Below are positions 1 to 6,642 of a stretch of DNA of 14,306 bases, piece by piece. The notes under the pieces are model-generated. The model saw only the letters and a list, made by a program, of their open reading frames with translations. It ran no database searches and was not told where the DNA came from. Location of the stretch: NCBI GenBank assembly GCA_009782665.1, contig WRIP01000019.1, positions 1 through 14,306 on the forward strand, written 5' to 3'. Each line of letters begins with the position of its first letter. Position 1 is the first letter of the stretch. Made by a program: the position numbers and the translations under genes. The stretch is from Oscillospiraceae bacterium. Its GTDB lineage: Bacteria > Bacillota > Clostridia > Oscillospirales > Ruminococcaceae.

Positions 1-40
1 CTTCCGGTCGGGGACTTCCGTTTACCAAAACCACCTTCAT
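1..40 (-). CDS. Partial flavodoxin-like / NAD(P)H-dependent FMN reductase-type protein (N-terminus only)
   Basis: Only the first 13 codons lie in the window; the gene runs off the left edge. The ATG on the minus strand (40-38) is preceded by AAAGGA at 48-53 with a 7-base spacer, a good ribosome binding site. The peptide reads MKVVLVNGSPRPE: a hydrophobic beta strand followed by N-G-S-P-R, the phosphate-binding loop start typical of flavodoxin-fold FMN reductases (NADPH-dependent FMN reductase family). It is divergent from rhaB and shares the 41-267 intergenic region, which holds a plausible promoter for it at 97-124. The family call rests on a very short stretch, so the exact enzyme cannot be named; the presence of a real gene start is much more certain than its function. 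Confidence 0.65.
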   Translation of the reverse strand, partial: MKVVLVNGSPRPE

Positions 41-96
41 GAGAAAATCCTTTCGTTAGTTCATCTTGTTTCTGATATATCTAAACTATATTCTAC

Positions 97-124
97 CCTA
101 TACCGAAGATTTCTTCAAAGTCAA
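97..124 (-). promoter_or_regulatory. Candidate sigma-A promoter for the left-edge flavoprotein gene
   Basis: On the minus strand TTGACT (119-124) and TATAGG (97-102) are separated by 16 bases. The interval holds a short dyad, GAAGA-TT-TCTTC (105-116 on the plus strand), between the two boxes. The -10 matches consensus at four positions. This is a sequence-pattern call only; an alternative AT-rich -10 lies slightly nearer the gene. Confidence 0.4.
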
Positions 125-198
125 TAGAAAAAATATCGACCGTTCGTCACGTCTTCATCATGTACCATCGACACCGAACCCTATCTGATTAACATGGA

Positions 199-216
199 GA
201 TAAACTACCCTTTATC
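199..216. promoter_or_regulatory. Inverted repeat upstream of rhaB (candidate operator)
   Basis: GATAAA (199-204), six bases, then TTTATC (211-216) form a perfect 6-bp dyad. The right arm coincides with the position expected for the rhaB -35 box. A protein bound here would compete with or contact RNA polymerase. No regulator gene for the rha operon is in the window, so the binding protein is unknown. Confidence 0.35.
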
Positions 217-239
217 ACCCGCTAATCTTCTGATATACT
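211..239 (+). promoter_or_regulatory. Candidate rhaBAD promoter (extended -10)
   Basis: TATACT at 234-239 is preceded by TGA, giving an extended -10 (TGnTATACT). The -35 position 17 bases upstream, TTTATC, is a poor match and lies in the inverted repeat at 199-216. A weak -35 with a strong extended -10 would suit a regulated sugar-catabolic promoter. Transcription would start near 246, leaving a leader of about 20 bases before the rhaB ATG. Confidence 0.45.
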
Positions 240-267
240 TTAGTAAATCTCTTATGTGAGGTGCATT

Positions 268-1683
268 ATGGGTTGCTATCTTGCAATAGATATCGGTGCA
301 GGAAGTGGCAGACATATTCTCGGGGAATTAAAGTCGGGGGTGATTGAACTCACCGAAGTATATCGCTTCGAAAATCGTCTGATCGAAAGAAACGGAAGCC
401 TATGTTGGGATCTTCCTGCCATATTCGAGCATATTATCTTGGGTATTAAGGAGTGCATCGAGCACTATGTGGTACCTGATGCTATAGCCATTGATAGCTG
501 GGGGGTCGATTTTGTACTGATTGATGAAGATGGAGAGATAATCGGAGACTCGGTTGCCTACCGAGATACTCGAACCGAAGGGATGGATCTAGAGGTAGAG
601 AAACATATTTCTTTTGCGGATCTTTATGCCAGAACAGGCATACAAAAAATGCTACTCAACTCTATCTATCAGTTGACATCAATCAAGACGAATCATCCCG
701 AACAACTACAGGCAGCAAAACATCTGCTGCTGATACCTGACTATCTGAACTATCTGTTGACCGGCAGGATAATGACAGAATACACAAATGCGACGACCAC
801 CTCCCTGATTAATCTTGACACTAAAGATTGGGATTATGAACTCATCGATATGTTGGGGTTGCCGCGACAGATATTTGTACAGCCGACAGCGCCCGGTATT
901 GTTATCGGTCCATTGTCGGAGGAAATCTCAAAACGTGTCGGTGCAAACACCACCGTCTTTTTGGTAGCTACCCATGATACAGCGAGTGCGTTTGTCTCGA
1001 TTCCTTCCTTTGATGAGTCGGTCTTCATCTCTAGTGGTACCTGGAGCCTCCTAGGAGTTGAATCAGAAATTCCGATAGTAAATGAAAAGAGTCAAACTGC
1101 CAACTTTACCAACGAAGGTGGATATAGCTACATCTACCGGGTACTGAAAAACTATATGGGATTATGGATGCTTCAATCGGTACGCCGGGATCTGAGCAGT
1201 CATACCGAGTATTCGTATTCTGAACTAGCTGATTTGGCAAGAAACGGGGCTGACTTTACCGCTACGGTAGACGTAAACAATAGCCTTTTCACCGCTCCGA
1301 AAAACATGATTGATGCCGTTCAGACGGTGCTTAAACGTAATAGTTTTAAGGAAGCTCAGACACTTGAGCAGACCCTCTACTGCATATATCACAGTTTGGC
1401 TCTTAGTTATTCCGAAGGGGTTGACTCATTGACAGAGATTACCGGTAGGAAGTTTCAACAGATTAACATTGTCGGTGGAGGATGTCAGGACGAATACCTA
1501 AACCAACTGACTGCAGACACGACCGGTCTTAAGGTCGTTACCGGTCCTGTCGAGGCCACCGCTATTGGGAATCTGCTGGTTATGATGATAGCAAATAAAG
1601 AGTTTGCCGACAGAGAACAGGCAAGACGTGCGGTGAGCTTAAGTTTTGAGCTAAAGGAGTATCTCCCGTACCAAAACACCTAA
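268..1683 (+). CDS. rhaB: Rhamnulokinase RhaB
   Basis: Phosphorylates L-rhamnulose with ATP to L-rhamnulose-1-phosphate, the second committed step of rhamnose catabolism, in the cytoplasm. The 471-residue protein has the FGGY carbohydrate kinase layout: N-terminal phosphate-binding loop DIGAGSGRH (8-16), IDSWGVDF (75-82), HD at 236-237 with Asp237 at the place of the usual catalytic base, SSGTWSLLG (255-263), TNEGGYSY (281-288), and C-terminal NIVGGGCQDEYLNQLTAD (400-417). Length is close to E. coli RhaB. I chose ATG at 268 because GTGAGG lies 6 bases upstream; a GTG four codons earlier would overlap that site. rhaA follows 13 bases after the stop with AAAGGAGGG in the gap, so the two are cotranscribed. 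The order kinase, isomerase, aldolase matches enterobacterial rhaBAD. Confidence 0.96.
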   Translation: MGCYLAIDIGAGSGRHILGELKSGVIELTEVYRFENRLIERNGSLCWDLPAIFEHIILGIKECIEHYVVPDAIAIDSWGVDFVLIDEDGEIIGDSVAYRDTRTEGMDLEVEKHISFADLYARTGIQKMLLNSIYQLTSIKTNHPEQLQAAKHLLLIPDYLNYLLTGRIMTEYTNATTTSLINLDTKDWDYELIDMLGLPRQIFVQPTAPGIVIGPLSEEISKRVGANTTVFLVATHDTASAFVSIPSFDESVFISSGTWSLLGVESEIPIVNEKSQTANFTNEGGYSYIYRVLKNYMGLWMLQSVRRDLSSHTEYSYSELADLARNGADFTATVDVNNSLFTAPKNMIDAVQTVLKRNSFKEAQTLEQTLYCIYHSLALSYSEGVDSLTEITGRKFQQINIVGGGCQDEYLNQLTADTTGLKVVTGPVEATAIGNLLVMMIANKEFADREQARRAVSLSFELKEYLPYQNT

Positions 1684-1696
1684 AGGAGGGTAAATA

Positions 1697-2950
1697 ATGG
1701 AGTACAGTCAAGCAAAAAAGCGCTATGAAGCGTTGGGGGTGGATGTTGAGCTTGCGTTGCGATTGCTGACCGATAAGGCTATAGGCATTCATTGTTGGCA
1801 GGGTGATGATGTTAACGGATTTGAAGGTTCAGGTGCGCTCAGTGGTGGTATACAGACAACCGGCAACTATCCGGGAAAGGCTACCACACCGCAAGAGTTG
1901 ATGATGGATTTCGATAAAGCTATCTCGCTTATCGGTGGCAGCAAACGTATTGCACTGCACATGACCTACGCCATAACCGATGAAAAGGTAGAGCGTGATT
2001 CACTGGAACCTAAACACTTCGAGGCATGGGTGGATTATGCCAAGAGTCGAAAGTTAGGTATTGATTTTAATGCGACATTTTTCAGTCATCCGATGATGAA
2101 GGATAACCTGACCCTCTCGAGCAATGATGAAGAGGTACGCAGCTACTGGGTCCGCCATGCGATACAAAGTCGACGCATTGCCGCATATTTTGCTAAAGAG
2201 CTGAAGACCGAGGTGGTAAACGACATCTGGATACCTGACGGATATAAGGATATACCAGCCGATCGATTAGGACCGCGTATGCGGTTGAAACAGAGTCTGG
2301 ATGAAATATTTAGTGAACCTCTCGAAGGGGTCATCGATGTGGTGGAGTGTAAACTCTTCGGCATAGGGATGGAAGCCTTCACGGTCGGCAGCAGCGAGTT
2401 CTATATCGCATACTGTGCATCCCATCCAAAGGTATATAATCTGATGGATACCGGGCACTACCACCCGACCGAGGTGGTGAGCGACAAGATATCGAGTATG
2501 CTCTGCTATTTCGATAAACTGCCTCTTCATGTTTCAAGACCCATGCGATGGGATTCAGATCACGTGGTACGACTCGATGATGAACTCAAAGAGATTGCCT
2601 GCGAGATTGTCAGAAACGATGCGTTGGATAAGGCACTCATCGGTCTTGATTTCTTCGATGCTTCTATAAATCGGGTAGCTGCTTGGGTGATAGGTACGAG
2701 AAATATGCAGAAAGCACTGCTCTATGCTTTATTGCAACCCAACAAACGGCTAAAGACACTACAGGATAACAATGAGTTTACCGAACTGCTGATGCTACAG
2801 GAGGAACTGAAAACTCTACCGTTCGGAACAATATGGGAACACTGGTGTCATGAACAGCAAGTCGAGTCAGACGAAGGATGGTTCGATGAGATTAAACAAT
2901 ATGAAAAAGAGGTACTGAGCAAAAGAAAGGGTAATATAGGTGACAACTAA
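1697..2950 (+). CDS. rhaA: L-rhamnose isomerase RhaA
   Basis: Converts L-rhamnose to L-rhamnulose, the first intracellular step of the pathway, using divalent metals in a TIM barrel. The 417-residue product has nearly the same length as E. coli RhaA and the family's conserved blocks: HCWQGDDV (32-39), GGIQTTGNYPGKA (50-62), IWIPDG (177-182), ECKLFGIG (217-224), DTGHYHPTEVVSDKIS (251-266), HVSRPMRWDSDHV (278-290) and IGLDFFDASINR (315-326). By motif alignment Glu218, Asp251, His278 and Asp318 are the structural metal ligands, with Asp286 and Asp288 in the catalytic WDSDH block; all are intact. The ATG at 1697 follows AAAGGAGGG by about 6 bases. Its stop codon overlaps the rhaD start (TAATG), implying translational coupling. 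Confidence 0.97.
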   Translation: MEYSQAKKRYEALGVDVELALRLLTDKAIGIHCWQGDDVNGFEGSGALSGGIQTTGNYPGKATTPQELMMDFDKAISLIGGSKRIALHMTYAITDEKVERDSLEPKHFEAWVDYAKSRKLGIDFNATFFSHPMMKDNLTLSSNDEEVRSYWVRHAIQSRRIAAYFAKELKTEVVNDIWIPDGYKDIPADRLGPRMRLKQSLDEIFSEPLEGVIDVVECKLFGIGMEAFTVGSSEFYIAYCASHPKVYNLMDTGHYHPTEVVSDKISSMLCYFDKLPLHVSRPMRWDSDHVVRLDDELKEIACEIVRNDALDKALIGLDFFDASINRVAAWVIGTRNMQKALLYALLQPNKRLKTLQDNNEFTELLMLQEELKTLPFGTIWEHWCHEQQVESDEGWFDEIKQYEKEVLSKRKGNIGDN

Positions 2951-3774
2951 TGAGTATGCTTGATGCTGAGGTAGTACAGGAATACATACGGATGTGTGAT
3001 GACGGTTGGCTTCAGGGGTGGCATGAAAGAAATGCCGGTAATTTGACCTACCGCTTGACCGAGGCAGAGGTTGAGGAATGTGAAATCTATTTCGACTACA
3101 CCGACGATTGGGTTGAAATGGATATATCGGTGGAGAATCTAGCAGAAGAGTTTTTCATCACCACCGGTGCGGGTAAGTATTTCAGAAATATCGCGCTGGA
3201 TGCTGAAGATTGTCTCGGGGTAGTTGAGATTAACGAGGACGGCGATGCATATCGTGTGGTATGGGGTTTTTCCGGTGGAGCAGTCCCGACCAGTGAGTTC
3301 CCGAGTCATATGCTCAATCACAGTATAAAGAAAGAGGCAACCGATGGACTAAACCGAATAATCTATCACGCCCATCCCGAAGCGATTGTCAGCCTGACAT
3401 CGATACTTCCCCTGACGGCGAAGGCGTTTTCATCTGCCCTATGGCGCACCATCACCGAGTGTCCGATAGTCTTTCCTGCCGGAGTAGGGGTTGTGGAGTG
3501 GATGATGCCCGGTGCAGGCGAGATTGCAGTTAAGACTAGCGAACTCATGGAAACCTTCGATGCGGTGGTGTGGGCAGCACACGGAATGTTTGTCAGTGGT
3601 GCTACCTTTGATCTGGCTTTTGGTCTAATGCATACGATTGAGAAATCCGCCCGGATATATCTGAACACTATATCTGCCGGTAAACGATCGCTACGGACCA
3701 TTACCGACACACAGCTAAGGGATATTGCAGAAACGTTTGATCTAGTTGATTTTAACTACTCGTTATTGGATTAG
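2950..3774 (+). CDS. rhaD: Rhamnulose-1-phosphate aldolase RhaD
   Basis: Class II zinc aldolase cleaving L-rhamnulose-1-phosphate into dihydroxyacetone phosphate and L-lactaldehyde. At 274 residues it equals the E. coli enzyme in length. The zinc site is complete: the HAH pair His140 and His142 in IIYHAHPEAIVS, and His211 in WAAHGMFVSG. Glu116 in PTSEFPSH is at the position of the catalytic glutamate. The N-terminal GWHERNAGNLTYR block (23-35) and TTGAGKYFRN (71-80) are typical of the AraD/FucA/RhaD aldolase family. The ATG at 2950 overlaps the last base of the rhaA stop; AGGTGA lies 6 bases upstream. It is the last gene of the operon, followed by the terminator at 3792-3821. Confidence 0.97.
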   Translation: MSMLDAEVVQEYIRMCDDGWLQGWHERNAGNLTYRLTEAEVEECEIYFDYTDDWVEMDISVENLAEEFFITTGAGKYFRNIALDAEDCLGVVEINEDGDAYRVVWGFSGGAVPTSEFPSHMLNHSIKKEATDGLNRIIYHAHPEAIVSLTSILPLTAKAFSSALWRTITECPIVFPAGVGVVEWMMPGAGEIAVKTSELMETFDAVVWAAHGMFVSGATFDLAFGLMHTIEKSARIYLNTISAGKRSLRTITDTQLRDIAETFDLVDFNYSLLD

Positions 3775-3791
3775 CAGTAGGAAATTGTTTA

Positions 3792-3821
3792 AGCCATCGC
3801 AGTGTTGCGATGGCTCTTTTT
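3792..3821 (+). terminator. Intrinsic terminator of rhaBAD
   Basis: A perfect 10-bp stem (AGCCATCGCA at 3792-3801, TGCGATGGCT at 3806-3815) with a GTGT loop is followed by CTTTTT. It starts 17 bases after the rhaD stop. It lies between convergent rhaD and rhaM; on the minus strand the sequence after the stem is not T-rich, so it works mainly for rhaBAD. Confidence 0.9.
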
Positions 3822-3827
3822 GTATCT

Positions 3828-4151
3828 TCAGTCCTGTGTCAAATATCCCTCTAATTGCTGGTTGAGGTCAAAGATCTTCGGTGGCATTACCGGACCTGCA
3901 GCAAATCGTGGGATCATCTCTTGATCCCATTTTTTACATATATCGGTGGCTCTCAATAGAGCATTGGCGTGATCATGATCCTCGCATTCCAGATAGATAA
4001 TCGATTTATCATCGTAATACCAGATCAACTCGTTGACAAATCCAGCATCTCGTATAGCCTCAAGCATCTCTCTCCACGGGTTATTGTGTATATCAATGTA
4101 TTGCTCACGACACTCCGGTTTTATCTCGATAATCAACAGATATCTCTTCAT
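3828..4151 (-). CDS. rhaM: L-rhamnose mutarotase RhaM
   Basis: Interconverts alpha and beta anomers of L-rhamnose, supplying the anomer used by the isomerase. The 107-residue product is the size of the RhaM family (formerly DUF718, dimeric alpha-beta barrel). Tyr18 and His22 in EQYIDIHNNPWREM correspond to the tyrosine and histidine of the E. coli active site. The ATDICKKWDQEM block (68-79) matches the STDVCQRWW region, but with one Trp (Trp75) followed by Asp instead of two Trp. The ATG at 4151 has GGGGGAAG just upstream. Unusually for rhamnose loci where it is the last operon gene, here it is on the opposite strand, converging on rhaD and following a small zinc-ribbon gene by 15 bases. Confidence 0.93.
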   Translation of the reverse strand: MKRYLLIIEIKPECREQYIDIHNNPWREMLEAIRDAGFVNELIWYYDDKSIIYLECEDHDHANALLRATDICKKWDQEMIPRFAAGPVMPPKIFDLNQQLEGYLTQD

Positions 4152-4166
4152 CTTTCTTCCCCCTTG

Positions 4167-4379
4167 CTATACTGCCCATTGACGTCCGCAGTTTTGACAA
4201 ACTGCCATGGATACGACTTTGGAGCGTCTTCCACGGATGAGACTGAACAACACAATCCATCCGATTATCGGAACGAATAACAAAAGGATATGTAGAAAGG
4301 TCGATAGACATCCTCTCTTTTTGTTAATCGGGACCGATTGTATGGCTATATTATTGCTACCGCATCTCTTACAGACCAT
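4167..4379 (-). CDS. Small zinc-ribbon membrane protein
   Basis: A 70-residue protein with CKRC (3-6) near the N-terminus and CQNC (61-64) near the C-terminus, the two knuckles of a split zinc ribbon. Between them is one hydrophobic segment (about 27-48) after a basic KKRG stretch, so both ribbon halves may flank a membrane hairpin or a single pass. Similar short CxxC-TM-CxxC proteins are widespread in Bacillota, with no settled function. The ATG at 4379 has only a modest purine-rich ribosome binding site (AAAGAGAG) upstream. It ends 15 bases before rhaM on the same strand, so the two are probably cotranscribed. A plus-strand open frame over the same bases has no family features. Function unknown; a rhamnose-linked role is only suggested by position. 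Confidence 0.7.
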   Translation of the reverse strand: MVCKRCGSNNIAIQSVPINKKRGCLSTFLHILLLFVPIIGWIVLFSLIRGRRSKVVSMAVCQNCGRQWAV

Positions 4380-4864
4380 GGTTTCTCTCTTTCATCTTGT
4401 TTTTGTTTCATATATTCTACTACCGAATTATCATGTTTTTATCAACACCTATATAACAAACTGTCCGAACTGTATATCTTTTTCTTATCCTCAGTAATAC
4501 GATGAGTAAAAATGGGGAGAGAAGCCTAGTTTTTCACGTTTTATACCTCAGTATATTCAAGTTACCTGAATCTTTTCTGCGAATATTTTCGCAGATTTTT
4601 TTGTCGTGGCATGTTTACCGATGTCACTTTCTGTCATAAATACCGATGAATTTGACGGATTTTCCCCAGACACAGGATCATAAAAAATTTTTTTAAAACA
4701 AGTAAAAAAGTTGTATGACAAGGTATTGACTTTCAAGTTGCTTTATCCTTTACCCTTATATCAACCCCAAGAAGCGGTACTTGAGAAGAATAAGATAAAG
4801 ATTTTCTCCATTATTATACTCGTTGTATTCGCTTTCTGAAACCTATCGGAAAAGGAGATCCTTT
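4380..4864. other. 485-base non-coding region between divergent zinc-ribbon and marR genes
   Basis: No convincing coding frame with a ribosome binding site is visible on either strand. The region is AT-rich and must hold promoters for the minus-strand zinc-ribbon/rhaM pair and plus-strand marR. It contains two adjacent plus-strand hairpins, the second with a seven-T tract (4576-4602). Further right are a run of A and T (4681-4710), a TTGACT (4726-4731) with no well-spaced -10, and a TATACT (4815-4820) with no recognisable -35 just before marR. CTTTATC (4741-4747) and GATAAAG (4794-4800) are inverted copies of one another 46 bases apart. Confidence 0.7.
4576..4602 (+). terminator. Orphan intrinsic terminator-like hairpin
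   Basis: TCTGCGAA (4576-4583), loop TATT, TTCGCAGA (4588-4595), followed directly by seven T. No plus-strand gene precedes it after the rhaD terminator about 760 bases earlier, and no T tract follows it on the minus strand. It could end an unannotated small RNA or act as an attenuator in a long marR leader. A 5-bp hairpin (ATTCA 4555-4559, TGAAT 4567-4571) sits just upstream. Confidence 0.6.
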
Positions 4865-5299
4865 ATGGACTACACTAGAAAAAGCAACGCTGTGTTTCTG
4901 ATACAACAGATTTACGAATCGTTATCTGCATACACAAAGAAACTGGAGAACTATACCCGTAACGCTGACTACAATCTCACTGCCAGACAGTTTATGGCAC
5001 TCACCACCATCGATCTGATGGCTCCGGGTGAAGCCACTATGGCCAACATCGCAGTCAAGCTCAAAACCACCAAACAGAATGTGAATAAGCTGATCCCGAA
5101 ACTCGAAGCCAAAGGATATGTGGTGAGGGTTACCGGAAGCAAGTATAATAAGTCTGCTGTTATTGTGGTAACTGAATTAGGACGAAACAAGCGCTTGGAA
5201 TACTCAGATCAGATATCTCATATAGCTTCTGCTCTCTTTAAGGAATTTACTGAAGACGAGATAGACACACTGCTCTATCTGTTGAGAAAACTTAAATAA
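4865..5299 (+). CDS. MarR-family transcriptional regulator
   Basis: A 144-residue DNA-binding protein with the MarR winged-helix layout: N-terminal dimerisation helix (8-35), winged helix-turn-helix at about 38-106 including TMANIAVKLKTTKQNVNKLI (58-77) as the recognition region, a wing KYNKSAVIVVTELGR (93-107), and C-terminal dimerisation helices. The best start is ATG 4865, 7 bases after AAAGGAG; an upstream in-frame TTG at 4823 lacks a comparable site. It is followed by a hairpin at 5352-5396 and then the Ldh-family gene, which has its own promoter. MarR proteins usually repress neighbouring genes and are released by small phenolic or other ligands. Control of the downstream dehydrogenase is plausible but inferred; the ligand is unknown. 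Confidence 0.88.
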   Translation: MDYTRKSNAVFLIQQIYESLSAYTKKLENYTRNADYNLTARQFMALTTIDLMAPGEATMANIAVKLKTTKQNVNKLIPKLEAKGYVVRVTGSKYNKSAVIVVTELGRNKRLEYSDQISHIASALFKEFTEDEIDTLLYLLRKLK

Positions 5300-5351
5300 G
5301 AAGCAACTGTAAAATCACATGCTACTAACCTTTCTCATATCTCTCTCTTAC

Positions 5352-5396
5352 TCTCCCGCTGGTCGGTATCACCCGTCAGCGGGAGAAACCTTTTTT
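5352..5396 (+). terminator. Probable terminator after marR
   Basis: TCTCCCGCTG (5352-5361) pairs with CAGCGGGAGA (5377-5386) in a GC-rich 10-bp stem with a 15-base loop; six T follow after AACC. The four-base gap before the T tract is less than ideal, but the stem is strong and lies between the marR stop and the next promoter. Confidence 0.7.
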
Positions 5397-5428
5397 ACAA
5401 ATTCATGTGTTGTAGTTTAGTTTTCAGA

Positions 5429-5457
5429 TTGAAATTTTTTTAAAATATATCTACAAT
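5429..5457 (+). promoter_or_regulatory. Sigma-A promoter of the Ldh-family dehydrogenase
   Basis: TTGAAA (5429-5434), 17 bases, TACAAT (5452-5457): five of six matches in each box with ideal spacing. Transcription would start near 5464, inside the dyad at 5462-5474, giving a leader of about 25 bases. Confidence 0.75.
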
Positions 5458-5461
5458 TGAG

Positions 5462-5474
5462 GAAATAATATTTC
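5462..5474. promoter_or_regulatory. Perfect inverted repeat at the predicted start site (candidate operator)
   Basis: GAAATA, one base, TATTTC: perfect 6-bp arms spanning the predicted transcription start of the dehydrogenase gene. The position suits a repressor such as the adjacent MarR protein. It is AT-rich, so chance occurrence is possible. Confidence 0.35.
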
Positions 5475-5488
5475 TTGGAGGTACCTTT

Positions 5489-6550
5489 ATGCCCATCATC
5501 ATACCCGAAGATCAATCTAGGGAGTATTGCTCTCTCCTCTTCCAAAAACTAGGAGCAAAAAAAGAAGATGCAGACATTATGGGAGATCATCTGACCATGT
5601 CTGAGATGCGTGGTATATACTCTCACGGATTATCCAGAATCCCTGTCTATACCCGAAAACTCGATGGTGGCGGATTTAACGCCAACGCCGAAATGAAGAT
5701 TGTCAAAGAATATCCCGGTAGCTTTATGCTGGATGCTGACAAAGCCTTTGGACCGGTTTCCGGTAAGTTTGTGATGAATCGTCTGGTAGAGAAAGCGAAA
5801 ACCAGTGGTTTTGCTTCAGCAGTACTGACTAATGCAAACCATTGGGGCTTCTTAGGTTACTATTCCATGATGGCTCTGGAACATGACATGGTCGGTTTTG
5901 TGTTCTGTAATGCGACTGGCACCACCTCAATCTATGGTTCTCCTCACAGATTTGTCGGAACCAGCCCCATCAGTGTGGCAATTCCAGCCGGTAAATGCGA
6001 TCCCATTGTCTTTGATGCGGCCAGCAGTGCGGTAGCTATGGGCAAGGTCAACGTTGCAAATCTCGAGGGTCGTTCCATTCCTGAGGAATGGACCTATGAC
6101 AAGAACGGGCATGCAACCACCAATCCTGCTGATGCACTCAGCGGAGGCTGCATGAGAGCCTTCGGAGGTTACAAGGGAAGCGGTATTGCCATACTCATAA
6201 GCGTTTTGTCTGCTGCAATTGCTGCTATGCCGAATGACTTCATGAATAATGATTCCAATCCGGCTTCCGGCAACAATGTCGGAGGTATCATGCAGGTTAT
6301 TGATATCTCCAAGTTCCGTGACATTGATGAATTCAAGGGTCAGGTCGATGAGTTCATAACCGCTGCCAAAGCACAACCCAAAGGTGAAGGCGTCGAAGAG
6401 ATCTTTATGCCGGGTGAGATTGAATTCAATAAGTATCGTGCATTCAAAAAACAAGGCGGATTCGAAGTAGGACCGGCACTGTTCCAGACACTGAAGGACT
6501 CTGCAGATAAGTACGGTTTGGTTTACGATTTCTCTGACTGGGAACGCTAA
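5489..6550 (+). CDS. Ldh-family NAD(P)-dependent dehydrogenase (malate/L-lactate dehydrogenase superfamily)
   Basis: A 353-residue cytoplasmic oxidoreductase of the Ldh_2 family, which interconverts 2-oxoacids or imino acids with hydroxy or amino acids (malate, L-lactate, ureidoglycolate, piperideine-2-carboxylate and similar). Visible family motifs: SHGLSRIPVY (45-54) with the conserved His46, NANHWGFLGYY (119-129), GTSPISVAIP (161-170), DAASSAVAMGKV (180-191) and GGYKGSG (230-236). These do not define the substrate. The ATG at 5489 is 6 bases after GGAGGT. It has its own near-consensus promoter and a long terminator hairpin, so it is monocistronic, and it lies downstream of a MarR regulator. 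A link to lactate made from rhamnose-derived lactaldehyde is conceivable but unproven. Confidence 0.9.
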   Translation: MPIIIPEDQSREYCSLLFQKLGAKKEDADIMGDHLTMSEMRGIYSHGLSRIPVYTRKLDGGGFNANAEMKIVKEYPGSFMLDADKAFGPVSGKFVMNRLVEKAKTSGFASAVLTNANHWGFLGYYSMMALEHDMVGFVFCNATGTTSIYGSPHRFVGTSPISVAIPAGKCDPIVFDAASSAVAMGKVNVANLEGRSIPEEWTYDKNGHATTNPADALSGGCMRAFGGYKGSGIAILISVLSAAIAAMPNDFMNNDSNPASGNNVGGIMQVIDISKFRDIDEFKGQVDEFITAAKAQPKGEGVEEIFMPGEIEFNKYRAFKKQGGFEVGPALFQTLKDSADKYGLVYDFSDWER

Positions 6551-6575
6551 AGGTTTCCAAGCGAAAGATACTAAG

Positions 6576-6619
6576 CGCTATAGCTTCATTACTTTGCGGT
6601 AATGAGCTATAGCGTTTTT
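6576..6619 (+). terminator. Intrinsic terminator of the Ldh-family gene
   Basis: CGCTATAGC (6576-6584) pairs with GCTATAGCG (6606-6614), and TCATTAC (6586-6592) with GTAATGA (6599-6605), with a single bulged T and a TTTGCG loop, followed by five T. It lies between convergent genes; on the minus strand a weaker T-rich stretch follows, so it may also help end the 6643-7908 gene. Confidence 0.88.
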
Positions 6620-6642
6620 GCTGTCAAATATTTGTGTTTTGG

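Noticed and set aside
120..180. Catabolite-responsive (cre) element upstream of rhaB
   Set aside because: The stretch TGTACCATCGACACC only loosely resembles the consensus and lacks the needed A before the central CG.
4207..4497. Plus-strand open frame over the zinc-ribbon gene
   Set aside because: No ribosome binding site or family feature; the minus-strand frame has two CxxC motifs and a membrane segment, which explains the sequence better.
4726..4761. TTGACT followed by TTATAT as a marR promoter
   Set aside because: Spacing is about 24 bases, too long for sigma-A; TATACT at 4815 is nearer marR but lacks a -35, so no firm promoter call was made.
4823..4864. Upstream TTG start extending MarR by 14 residues
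   Set aside because: No ribosome site before TTG 4823, while AAAGGAG is ideally placed before ATG 4865.
5341..5396. Riboswitch in front of the Ldh-family gene
   Set aside because: Only one GC-rich hairpin, located before the promoter at 5429-5457, so it cannot be in that gene's leader; it is better read as the marR terminator.
5927..6454. Long minus-strand open frame (175 codons) inside the Ldh-family gene
   Set aside because: Antisense shadow of a well-supported conserved gene; no start signal and no recognisable motif.
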